This document shows, in pieces, positions 41,594-49,257 of a DNA stretch of 64,000 nt (positions within the stretch are counted from its first letter, which is position 1; every line of letters starts with the position of its first letter). Both the position numbers and the translations under genes were made by a program. A model generated the notes under the pieces. That model searched no databases. It saw only the letters and a program-made list of their open reading frames with translations, and was not told the DNA's origin. The DNA lies in NCBI RefSeq assembly GCF_039649665.1, contig NZ_JBDJAW010000004.1:1-64000 (forward strand), given 5' to 3'. The stretch comes from Microbispora sp. ZYX-F-249 (lineage in GTDB: Bacteria; Actinomycetota; Actinomycetes; Streptosporangiales; Streptosporangiaceae).

Positions 41594-42867
41594 CCGCGCC
41601 GATGGAGGCGGCCCGCCGCGTCGCGGACGCCGTGCTGTACGAGGGCTACCTGCTCTACCCCTACCGCGCCTCGGCGGCCAAGAACCGCATGCGCTGGCAG
41701 TTCGGCGTGCTCGTGCCGCCGGACTACCCCGGCGAGCCGTCCGCCAGCGTGACCGAGTGCCTGCTCGAGGCCCCCGGCGAGGCCCGCCTCGACGTGCGCC
41801 TGCGGTTCCTGCACGTCAGGGGCAAGACGGTCGAGCGGCGAGAGGACGACGGCTACTGGCCTGTGCCGCGGCTGACCGTCGGCGGGCGCGACTACATCAG
41901 CTTCGACGAGGCCGCCGAGCGGGAGGCCAGAACCACCCTGTCCCTGCCGGACGTGACACGCGGGCGGCGCACGATCGAGGTCCGGGTGCCCGGCGAGCGG
42001 GTCATCGAGCCCATCACCGGGCCGGACGGCGAGCGGACGGGCCGGGTCGTCTGCGAGCACCAGCCGCTCGACGCGGAGATGCGGGTCTCCGCCGAACGGC
42101 TGCCCGGGCCGTACGGGCTGGTGCGCCTGCGGGTCGAGGTGGCGAACACCGCCCACTGGGAGCGGGCGGACGCGCCGCGTGAGGAGGCCCTGCGCCGCTC
42201 GCTGGTCGCCACCCACCTGCTGATCGGGGTGAGCGGAGGCGCCTTCGTCTCGCTGCTCGACCCGCCGCTGTGGGCCGAGGCGGCGGCGCGGGAGTGCCGC
42301 AACGAGAACACCTGGCCGGTCCTGGTGGGCGAGCCCGGACGCCGCGACGTCGTGCTGTCCTCACCGATCATCCTGTACGACCACCCGGCCATCGCCCCGG
42401 AGAGCCCCGGCGACCTGTTCGACTCGACCGAGATCGACGAGCTCCTCACGCTGCGCACGCAGACGCTGACCGAGGAGGAGAGGCGGGAGGCCAGGGTCAC
42501 CGACCCGCGCGCCGCAGAGATCCTCGAACGGGCCGCCGACCTGCCGCCGGAGCTGCTCGAACGCCTCCACGGCGCCATCCGTCACCTGCAGGTGCCCGCC
42601 AGGACCGCGCCGGAGGACGACGCGGTGACCGTGTCCGGGGTGCGGATCGGCAAGGGGAGCCGGGTGCGGCTGCGGCCCGGCGCCCGGCGCGCCGACGCGC
42701 ACGACATGTTCCTGACCGGGCGGACCGCCCGGGTCGAGGCGGTTTTCCTCGACGTGGACGGGGTGCGCCACCTGGCCGTGACGCTGGAGGACGATCCCGG
42801 CTCCGATCTCCAGCGCGAGCAGGGACGCTTCCTCTACTTCGCACCGGACGAGGTCGAACCCGCATGA
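41590..42867 (+). CDS. Conserved hydrogenase-cluster protein of unknown function
   Basis: A 425-aa soluble protein I cannot assign to a named family. The N-terminal half is beta-rich with EGYLLYPYRASAAKNRMRWQ and ECLLEAPGEARLDVRLRFL. The middle has SPIILYDHPAIAPESPGDLF followed by a helical, acidic stretch (EIDELLTLRTQTLTEEERRE). The C-terminus reads VRIGKGSRVRLRPG and ARVEAVFLDVDGVRHLAVTL, like a small SH3-type barrel. It lies between DUF6084 and the maturation protease with 4-nt overlaps on both sides, so a maturation or structural role is likely. Start GTG 41590; ATG 41602 possible. Confidence 0.8.
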   Translation: MTAPMEAARRVADAVLYEGYLLYPYRASAAKNRMRWQFGVLVPPDYPGEPSASVTECLLEAPGEARLDVRLRFLHVRGKTVERREDDGYWPVPRLTVGGRDYISFDEAAEREARTTLSLPDVTRGRRTIEVRVPGERVIEPITGPDGERTGRVVCEHQPLDAEMRVSAERLPGPYGLVRLRVEVANTAHWERADAPREEALRRSLVATHLLIGVSGGAFVSLLDPPLWAEAAARECRNENTWPVLVGEPGRRDVVLSSPIILYDHPAIAPESPGDLFDSTEIDELLTLRTQTLTEEERREARVTDPRAAEILERAADLPPELLERLHGAIRHLQVPARTAPEDDAVTVSGVRIGKGSRVRLRPGARRADAHDMFLTGRTARVEAVFLDVDGVRHLAVTLEDDPGSDLQREQGRFLYFAPDEVEPA

Positions 42868-43343
42868 GAACCGGCAGGAGAACCCTGGTGGCCGGCGTGG
42901 GCAACGTCTTCCTCGGCGACGACGGTTTCGGCGTGGCGGTGGCCCGTCACCTCGCCGCCACCGGGGTTCCCGCCGGCGTGGAGGTCGGCGACTTCGGCAT
43001 CCGGGGCATCCATCTCGCCTACGAGCTGACCTCGGGGTACGACCTCGCGATCCTCGTGGACGCGGTCCCGGCGGGGCGGGCTCCCGGCACGCTGTACGTC
43101 CTGGAGCCCGCGTCCCCGGAACCGGCTCCGGCCCTCGTGGACGCGCACGCGATGACCCCCGACGCGGTGCTCACGCTGGCCTCCGGCCTCGATCTCCCCC
43201 GGGGAGGCAGAGTCCTGCTGGTCGGCTGCGAACCCGCCGACGTGTCTCCGGGGATGGATCTGAGTCCGCCTGTCGCCGCCGCCGTCCCCGAGGCCGCCGT
43301 CCTCGTGCTCGAACTAATCGAGAAGGAGGCGGACCCATGCTGA
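42864..43343 (+). CDS. Hydrogenase maturation protease (HyaD/HupD family)
   Basis: A 159-aa nickel-dependent endopeptidase that trims the large-subunit C-terminus. The motifs are LVAGVGNVFLGDDGFGVAVA with the Ni-ligand-type Asp/Glu region, DFGIRGIHLAYELTSGYDLA, AILVDAVPAG and the later DAHAMTPDAVL with the metal-binding His. The final codons overlap the 34-aa membrane-peptide gene by 7 nt. Its substrate should be the tail after His570 of the large subunit. Confidence 0.9.
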   Translation: MRTGRRTLVAGVGNVFLGDDGFGVAVARHLAATGVPAGVEVGDFGIRGIHLAYELTSGYDLAILVDAVPAGRAPGTLYVLEPASPEPAPALVDAHAMTPDAVLTLASGLDLPRGGRVLLVGCEPADVSPGMDLSPPVAAAVPEAAVLVLELIEKEADPC

Positions 43344-43441
43344 AACGCGTGGTCCTCGTGCTGCTGGTGGCCGGGATGACCATCCTGGTCGTCCAGTCGC
43401 TGCCCGACATCCGACGTTATCTGCGGATCAGAAGGATGTGA
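43337..43441 (+). CDS. 34-aa single-TM peptide (DUF6893-like)
   Basis: The peptide reads MLKRVVLVLLVAGMTILVVQ then SLPDIRRYLRIRRM: one hydrophobic helix followed by a basic amphipathic tail, as in the small actinobacterial DUF6893 group. AAGGAGG lies 8 nt upstream of ATG 43337, a better site than most genes here. It is embedded between the protease and HypA. A role in tethering the hydrogenase or its maturation complex to the membrane is inferred; the subunits themselves lack an anchor. Confidence 0.72.
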   Translation: MLKRVVLVLLVAGMTILVVQSLPDIRRYLRIRRM

Positions 43442-43446
43442 TTCCG

Positions 43447-43854
43447 GTGCACGAGTTCGGGATCGCCGAGGCGGTGCTGGAGACCGTCGAGCACCGGGCG
43501 GACGGCAGGCGGGTGCGCCGGGCCCGGGTGCGGGCCGGCGCCCTGCTGCGCATCGCGCCCGCGGCTCTGGACCAGGCGTTCTGCCTGGCCGCCGCCGGAA
43601 CGGTCGCCGAAGGAGCGACGCTCGACCTGGTCATCGAGCCCGCCCGGCTCATCTGCCGGGGCTGCGGCCACTCCGCGATGTGCGCGGATCCGCTGACGAT
43701 CTGCGGACTGTGCGGGGGGATCGACATCGACACGGAGGGCGGCGACAGCCTCGTCCTCGAATCCATCCAGCTCGACCCCGACACCACTGCGGAGGCGTCC
43801 CATGTGCCTGGGCATTCCCGGCGAGATCGTGGAGATCCCACCGGACCAGACTGA
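43447..43854 (+). CDS. hypA: Hydrogenase nickel-insertion protein HypA
   Basis: A 135-aa HypA. The start is GTG 43447, which gives the required Met-His-Glu N-terminus (MHEFGIAEAVLETV) whose His2 binds nickel; the GTG at 43438 would destroy it. The zinc site is formed by CRGCGHSAMC and CGLCGG. The C-terminus runs about 20 residues past the usual end (ESIQLDPDTT...) through a 53-nt overlap with hypC. It should hand Ni to the large subunit, normally with HypB, which is not visible in this window. Confidence 0.9.
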   Translation: MHEFGIAEAVLETVEHRADGRRVRRARVRAGALLRIAPAALDQAFCLAAAGTVAEGATLDLVIEPARLICRGCGHSAMCADPLTICGLCGGIDIDTEGGDSLVLESIQLDPDTTAEASHVPGHSRRDRGDPTGPD

Positions 43855-44077
43855 CCTCGCCAAGGTCGACGTGAGCGGGGTGCGGCGGGCCGTCAACATC
43901 GGCCTGCTCGACGGCCAGCCCTTGGGGCCCGGCGACTGGGTCCTGATCCACGTCGGCTTCGCGCTGTCGAAGATCGACGAGGCCGAGGCCCGGGCCGCGC
44001 TGGAGTTCCTCGAAGGCATCGGCCAGGCGTACGAGGACGAGCTGGCCGCGCTGCGCGACTCCTCGATAGAGAGGTGA
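43802..44077 (+). CDS. hypC: Hydrogenase assembly chaperone HypC
   Basis: A 91-aa HypC beginning MCLGIPGEIVEIP with the conserved Cys2 that carries the Fe(CN)2CO unit with HypD. VDVSGVRRAVNIGLL and GDWVLIHVGFALSKIDEAEA complete the OB-fold and C-terminal helix. It overlaps hypA by 53 nt and precedes hypD by 7 nt. It is the canonical copy, compared with the divergent HypC-like protein at 36153. Confidence 0.94.
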   Translation: MCLGIPGEIVEIPPDQTDLAKVDVSGVRRAVNIGLLDGQPLGPGDWVLIHVGFALSKIDEAEARAALEFLEGIGQAYEDELAALRDSSIER

Positions 44078-44084
44078 GGGACCC

Positions 44085-45209
44085 ATGCGCTTCGTCGACG
44101 AGTACCGCGACGCGGACAAGGCGCGGGCGCTGTCCGCCAGGATCGCGAGCCTGTGCGAACCGGGCCGGGCGTACAAGTTCATGGAGGTGTGCGGCGGCCA
44201 CACCCACACCATCTACAAGCACGGGCTGGAGGACTACCTGCCCGATACGATCACGCTGGTGCACGGCCCCGGCTGCCCGGTCTGCGTCATCCCGATGGGC
44301 CGCGTGGACGACGCGATCCACATCGCGGAGCAGCCGGATGTGATCATGACGTCGTTCGGCGACATGATGCGGGTGCCCGGCGGGCACGGGTCGTTCTTCG
44401 ACTCCACCGCCCGGGGCGCCGACATCCGCATGGTCTACTCACCGCTGGACGCCCTGAAGATCGCCCGGCGCGACCCGGACCGCCGGGTGGTCTTCATGGC
44501 CATCGGGTTCGAGACCACCGCGCCGTCGACCGCCATGACCGTCCTGCGGGCGGCGGCCGAGGGCGTGCGCAACTTCTCGGTCTTCTGCAACCACGTGACG
44601 ATCATTCCCGCGATCAAGGCCATCCTGGACTCGCCCGACCTGCGCCTCGACGGCTTCATCGGCCCCGGCCACGTGTCCACGATCATCGGCTGCCGGCCGT
44701 ACGAGTTCATCGCCCGCGGGTACGGCAAACCGCTGGTGGTGGCGGGCTTCGAGCCGCTGGACATCCTGCAGTCGGTCGACATGCTGCTGCGCCAGCTCGC
44801 CGAGGGACGCTCGGAGGTCGAGAACCAGTACGCCCGGGTCGTGCCGTGGGCGGGCAACGTCAGGGCCCTGCGGGCGATCAACGAGGTGATGGAGCTGCGG
44901 CCGTACTTCGAGTGGCGCGGCCTCGGGTTCATCTCCCACTCGGCCCTGCGGATGCGGGAAAAGTACGCGGCGTACGACGCGGAGCGCCTGTTCGCGATCC
45001 CCGGCGGCCGGGTGGCCGACCCGAAGGCGTGCCAGTGCGGCGAGGTGCTCAAGGGCGTCCTCAAGCCGTGGGAGTGCAAGGTCTTCGGCACGGCGTGCAC
45101 GCCGGAGACGCCGATCGGCACCTGCATGGTGTCCTCCGAGGGCGCCTGCGCGGCCTACTACAACTTCGGCCGCTTCTCGCGGCAGCGGGTGAGGGAGGCG
45201 ACGCGGTGA
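44085..45209 (+). CDS. hypD: Hydrogenase maturation protein HypD
   Basis: A 374-aa Fe-S protein that assembles the Fe(CN)2CO moiety with HypC and HypE. The signatures are FMEVCGGHTHTIYKHG, LVHGPGCPVCVIPMG, FCNHVTIIPAI, GFIGPGHVSTIIG and the C-terminal 4Fe-4S region CQCGEVLKGVLKPWECKVFG with CTPETPIGTCMVSSEGAC. It overlaps hypE by GTGA. Confidence 0.96.
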   Translation: MRFVDEYRDADKARALSARIASLCEPGRAYKFMEVCGGHTHTIYKHGLEDYLPDTITLVHGPGCPVCVIPMGRVDDAIHIAEQPDVIMTSFGDMMRVPGGHGSFFDSTARGADIRMVYSPLDALKIARRDPDRRVVFMAIGFETTAPSTAMTVLRAAAEGVRNFSVFCNHVTIIPAIKAILDSPDLRLDGFIGPGHVSTIIGCRPYEFIARGYGKPLVVAGFEPLDILQSVDMLLRQLAEGRSEVENQYARVVPWAGNVRALRAINEVMELRPYFEWRGLGFISHSALRMREKYAAYDAERLFAIPGGRVADPKACQCGEVLKGVLKPWECKVFGTACTPETPIGTCMVSSEGACAAYYNFGRFSRQRVREATR

Positions 45210-46288
45210 CCGAGACGGCCCGTGAGCGGCAGGTCCTCGAACGCATCGACCGCGCGCGGCAGCGGAAGGCCCGGGTGCGCGAGGAGCACGTCACGATGGC
45301 CCATGGCGCGGGCGGCAAGGCGACCCAGACCCTGATCGAGGCGGTCTTCCTCGACGCGTTCCGCAACCCGCTGCTCGAGCCGCTGGAGGACGGCGCGGTG
45401 TTCGGCGCGGGCGGCGCGCGGCTCGCGTTCACCACCGACTCCTACGTGGTCTCCCCGCTGTTCTTCCCCGGCGGCGACATCGGCGACCTCGCCGTCAACG
45501 GGACCGTCAACGACCTGTCGGTGTGCGGGGCCCGGCCGATGTACCTGTCCGCCGGCTTCGTCCTGGAGGAGGGTTTCCCGGTCGAGGACCTGCGGCGGAT
45601 CACGGCGTCGATGGCGAGGGCGGCCGAGGCGGCGCGGGTGTCGATCGTCACCGGGGACACCAAGGTGGTGCAGCGCGGCAAGGCCGACGGCTGCTACGTC
45701 ACCACCGCGGGCGTGGGACTGCTGGAGCGGGACGCCCGTCTCGGGGTCGCGCACGCGCGTCCCGGCGACGCCGTCCTCGTGTCCGGCCCGATCGGCGAGC
45801 ACGGCGTCACGATCATGCTGGCCCGGGGCGAGCTCGACATCGAGGCCGACGTGACCTCGGACACCGCCCCGCTCAACGGGCTCATCGCCGCCCTCCTGGC
45901 CGCCGCCGGCGAGAACGTGCGGTGCCTGCGGGACGCCACCCGGGGCGGCGTCGCGACGATACTCAACGAGATCGCCCGGGCCTCCGGTGTCGCCGTCGTG
46001 GTCGAGGAGGACGCGGTGCCCGTACGGCCCGCCGTGCGCGGAGCGTGCGAGCTGCTGGGCATCGACCCCCTCTACGTCGCCTGCGAGGGCCGGATGGTCG
46101 CGGTCGTCGACGGGGACGCGGCCGGGGCGGCGCTCGCCGCCCTGCGGGGCCATCCGCTCGGCGAGGGCGCCGCGATCGTCGGCCGCGTCGGGGACGACCC
46201 ACCGGGCCTGGTGCTGCTCAAGACCGCCTTCGGCGGCACCCGGATCATCGACGTGCTGGTCGGCGACCCGCTGCCGCGGATCTGCTGA
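45206..46288 (+). CDS. hypE: Hydrogenase maturation protein HypE
   Basis: A 360-aa PurM-like ATPase that converts the C-terminal thiocarboxamide to thiocyanate for cyanide delivery. The motifs are TMAHGAGGKATQTLIEAVFL, TDSYVVSPLFFPGGDIGDLA, VNGTVNDLSVCGARP and the terminal PRIC ending in the acceptor cysteine. It starts at GTG 45206 within the hypD stop. The N-terminal 25 residues before the AHGAGG block are longer than in many HypE. Confidence 0.96.
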   Translation: MTETARERQVLERIDRARQRKARVREEHVTMAHGAGGKATQTLIEAVFLDAFRNPLLEPLEDGAVFGAGGARLAFTTDSYVVSPLFFPGGDIGDLAVNGTVNDLSVCGARPMYLSAGFVLEEGFPVEDLRRITASMARAAEAARVSIVTGDTKVVQRGKADGCYVTTAGVGLLERDARLGVAHARPGDAVLVSGPIGEHGVTIMLARGELDIEADVTSDTAPLNGLIAALLAAAGENVRCLRDATRGGVATILNEIARASGVAVVVEEDAVPVRPAVRGACELLGIDPLYVACEGRMVAVVDGDAAGAALAALRGHPLGEGAAIVGRVGDDPPGLVLLKTAFGGTRIIDVLVGDPLPRIC

Positions 46289-46306
46289 CCGGGAGGTGAC
46301 TTCATC

Positions 46307-46630
46307 ATGAGCGAGACCGAGCGACCGGACAGCGAGGTCAAGCGGGCCGGCGACCTGGCGTTCCGGCCGGAGGCCGCGGGCGGGCCCGGGCCCGGGCGGG
46401 AGCCGTCCGCCGAGGAGGAGACGGGTGTGCCCGCGGGCGAGTCGCTCACCCGGGGCGGCGAGGAGCTCGCCAAGCAGAAGCAGGAGCCCGGCCGTGACCA
46501 GGTGGGCGTGCAGGGCGAGACCGACCGTCCGCACGGCCGCTCCACCCTCGAGGACTCCACCGGCATCGCGCCGGAGGGGCCCATCGACGAGGAGAGTCCG
46601 TCGCTGCCCGCGGGCGACCAGGGCGGCTGA
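46307..46630 (+). CDS. Disordered hydrophilic protein at the end of the hydrogenase operon
   Basis: A 107-aa protein rich in Glu, Gly, Pro, Asp and Arg, with no hydrophobic core and no cysteine. Recurrent motifs such as GGPGPGRE and GEELAKQKQEPGRDQ suggest intrinsic disorder. GGAGGTGA lies 7 nt before ATG 46307, so it is probably translated as the last gene of the operon. No family was recognised. The convergent hypF gene ends 2 nt later. Confidence 0.65.
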   Translation: MSETERPDSEVKRAGDLAFRPEAAGGPGPGREPSAEEETGVPAGESLTRGGEELAKQKQEPGRDQVGVQGETDRPHGRSTLEDSTGIAPEGPIDEESPSLPAGDQGG

Positions 46631-46631
46631 T

Positions 46632-48902
46632 TCAGGCGCGGTCCAGCGCCGCGGCGACCGCGGCCTGGCCGAGGCTGACGCCGCCGTCGTTCGGGGGCAC
46701 GCGGTGGTGGGTGAGCACCGTGAAGCCGCGCTCCTCGAGCAGGGTCACGGCCCGGCCGAGCAGCAGCAGGTTCTGGAACACGCCGCCGGACAACGCGACC
46801 GTGGACAGGCCGCGGGCCTGCCTGATGAGGGTGCAGCCGTCGGCGACGACGCGGGCCACGGTGTTGTGGAAGCGCGCGGCGACGACGTCGCGCGGGACAC
46901 GCGCGCGCAGGTCCTCGGCGGCCGCGCGGACCAGCGCCACGCCCGGCACGGTGAACCGCGTGCCCGTTGCGGCGAGGGCGCAGGGATACGCCTCGTCCAC
47001 CGCGGGGTCGGCCAGCTGCTCGAACTCGACCGCGGCCTGACCCTCGTAGGTGATCACGTCGCGCACCCCGGCGACCGCCGCCACCGCGTCGAACAGGCGG
47101 CCCATGCTGGAGGTGACGGGCGGGTTGAGAAGCGCGTTCCCGCCCCGGCGGGCCAGCGCGACGACGGCCGCCCACCGCTCGGCGTTGCGCCGTACGACGT
47201 CGAGGTCCTCCGGGACGTCCCCGCCGTAGGCGAGGTCGAGGTAGGCCGCCGCCATGCGCCAGGGCTGCCGGATCGCGGTCGCGCCCCCGGGCAGCGGCAC
47301 CGGCGCCAGGTGTCCCGCCCGTTCGAACCCCGCCAGGTCGGCCACGAGGAACTCGCCGCCCCACAGCGTGCCGTCCGGGCCGTAGCCGAGGCCGTCGAAG
47401 GCCACTCCCGCGACCGGCCCGGCGACGCCGTTGTCGGCCAGGCAGGAGGCGATGTGGGCGTGGTGGTGCTGCACGCCGACCAGGTCCGCGTCCTGGTCGA
47501 GGGCCCACTTCGTGGACAGGTACTCGGGGTGCAGGTCGTGGGCGACCACCTCGGGCGTGATGTCGAACAGCCGCCGGAAATGATCGACGCCCTCGGTGAA
47601 CGACCGCAGGGTCTCGTAGTTCTCCAGGTCGCCGATGTGGTGGGAGACGACCGCGCGGTCACCCTTGAGCAGGCAGAACGTGTGCTTCAGCTCGGCGCCG
47701 CAGGCGAGCACGGGCCGGGGGGCCGCCCGGGCGAGCGCCAGCGGTCGCGGCACGTACCCCCGCGACCGCCTGATCGGCAGGTCGCGGCCCCGGAAGACCC
47801 GTACGACCGAGTCGTCCGTGCGGATGTGGATGGGGCGGTCGTGGGTGAGGAAGGCGTCGGCGATGCCGCCGAGCCGTTCCAGCGCGTCCTCGTCGCGGTA
47901 GGCAATCGGCTCGTCGGACACGTTGCCGCTGGTCAGCACGATGGGCTGCCCGAGCGCCCGGAGCAGCAGGTGGTGCAGCGGGGTGTAGGGCAGCAGCACG
48001 CCCAGCCACCGGTTGCCCGGTGCCACGGACGGTGCGACGGGAGCGTCGGGCAGGCGCCGCAGCAGCACGACGGGGCGGGCGGGCCCGGTCAGCAGGCGCT
48101 CCTCGGCCGGGTCCACCACGCACAGCCGCCGCGCCTCGTCCAGGTCGCCCGCCATCACCGCGAACGGCTTGTCCTCGCGGTGCTTGCGCGACCGCAGCGC
48201 CGCCACGGCGGGCTCGTCCGCCGCGAGCGCCGCCAGGTGGTAACCGCCGAGCCCCTTGACCGCCAGCACCCCGCCCGCCCGCAGCAGCCGTACGGCCCGC
48301 GCGAGTGGGTCGCCGGCGTTCCCGGGACCGGCGAAGCGCAGCCGGGGCCCGCAGGCGGGACAGCACACGGGCTGGGCGTGGAAGCGCCGGTCGGCGGGGT
48401 CGTGGTACTCCCGGGCGCAGTCCGCGCACATCCGGAAGCCGGCCATCGTCGTGTTGGCCCGGTCGTACGGCACGTCGCGGACGATGGTGAAACGCGGCCC
48501 GCAGCCGGTGCAGTTGGTGAAGGCGTAGCCGTGCCTGCGGTCGGCGGGGTCGGTCAGCTCGCGCAGGCAGGCGGCGCAGGTCGCCACGTCCGGTGAGACG
48601 AGCGCGCGCCGGTCCCCGCAGGCCGCGCTGGGTGCGATCACGAAAGTCCTGCGGCCGGTGACCGGCGCCGGGCCCGTGCTGATCCGCTCGATCACCGCCA
48701 GCGGCGGCGGGTCGCCGGCCAGCGCGGCGAGGAACTGCTCGACCGGCGCGCTGCCGCCCTCGACCTCGATGAAGACACCGCGCTCGTCGTTGCCGACGAC
48801 CCCGGCGAGGCCGAGCCGCGTGGCGAGGCCGTACACGAAGGGCCGGAAGCCGACCCCCTGCACGATCCCCTCGACCCGGACGGCGACGGCACGCCTGCTC
48901 AC
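46632..48902 (-). CDS. hypF: Carbamoyltransferase HypF
   Basis: A 756-aa enzyme that makes the thiocarboxamide precursor of the cyanide ligands. Domains in order: acylphosphatase-like (VRVEGIVQGVGFRPFVYGLA), paired zinc fingers (CAACLREL, CTGCGPRF, CADCAREY, CCPACGPR), YrdC-like (KGLGGYHLAALAADEPAVAA) and Kae1-like carbamoyltransferase (GVQHHHAHIASCLADNGV). The start is GTG 48902. It is encoded opposite to the rest of the locus with only 1 bp between the convergent stops and no visible terminator. Confidence 0.95.
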   Translation of the reverse strand: MSRRAVAVRVEGIVQGVGFRPFVYGLATRLGLAGVVGNDERGVFIEVEGGSAPVEQFLAALAGDPPPLAVIERISTGPAPVTGRRTFVIAPSAACGDRRALVSPDVATCAACLRELTDPADRRHGYAFTNCTGCGPRFTIVRDVPYDRANTTMAGFRMCADCAREYHDPADRRFHAQPVCCPACGPRLRFAGPGNAGDPLARAVRLLRAGGVLAVKGLGGYHLAALAADEPAVAALRSRKHREDKPFAVMAGDLDEARRLCVVDPAEERLLTGPARPVVLLRRLPDAPVAPSVAPGNRWLGVLLPYTPLHHLLLRALGQPIVLTSGNVSDEPIAYRDEDALERLGGIADAFLTHDRPIHIRTDDSVVRVFRGRDLPIRRSRGYVPRPLALARAAPRPVLACGAELKHTFCLLKGDRAVVSHHIGDLENYETLRSFTEGVDHFRRLFDITPEVVAHDLHPEYLSTKWALDQDADLVGVQHHHAHIASCLADNGVAGPVAGVAFDGLGYGPDGTLWGGEFLVADLAGFERAGHLAPVPLPGGATAIRQPWRMAAAYLDLAYGGDVPEDLDVVRRNAERWAAVVALARRGGNALLNPPVTSSMGRLFDAVAAVAGVRDVITYEGQAAVEFEQLADPAVDEAYPCALAATGTRFTVPGVALVRAAAEDLRARVPRDVVAARFHNTVARVVADGCTLIRQARGLSTVALSGGVFQNLLLLGRAVTLLEERGFTVLTHHRVPPNDGGVSLGQAAVAAALDRA

Positions 48903-48930
48903 CCGCCCATTGTCTCAGCCGGGCGAGATC

Positions 48931-49257
48931 TCAATCGGGCAGGCCCAGCACGTCGTCGAGGGCGACGACCTCGATCAGGTGGCGCAGATAGGGGGTGAGC
49001 GCGACGATCCGGAAGCCGGCCCCGCGCTCCCCCGCCCCCATGTAGGCGTTCATCATGACGGCCATGCCCGAGGAGTCGATGAACTTCAGCCCGGACAGGT
49101 CGAGTTCGAGCAGGCGCAGGTCTTCGGCGAGCGCCTTGTCCACCGCGGCGGACGCCTCGTCCGCCGCGCTGAAATCGAGCTCACCGGTCATCACGAGGCG
49201 CACGGCGCCGGGCTCGGAAACAAGCGACTCGACCTGGAACGGGGGCGTGTCCTGCAT
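48931..49257 (-). CDS. STAS-domain anti-anti-sigma factor
   Basis: A 108-aa SpoIIAA/RsbV-type antagonist. The conserved phosphorylation loop is LKFIDSSGMAVMMNAYMGA with phospho-acceptor Ser62. The N-terminal strand pattern GAVRLVMTGELDFSAADEAS is typical. ATG 49257 overlaps the stop of the cobalamin-binding gene by one base (TGATG), so the trio SpoIIE-B12-STAS is one coupled operon. Dephosphorylated, it would sequester an anti-sigma kinase, which is not encoded nearby. Confidence 0.92.
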   Translation of the reverse strand: MQDTPPFQVESLVSEPGAVRLVMTGELDFSAADEASAAVDKALAEDLRLLELDLSGLKFIDSSGMAVMMNAYMGAGERGAGFRIVALTPYLRHLIEVVALDDVLGLPD

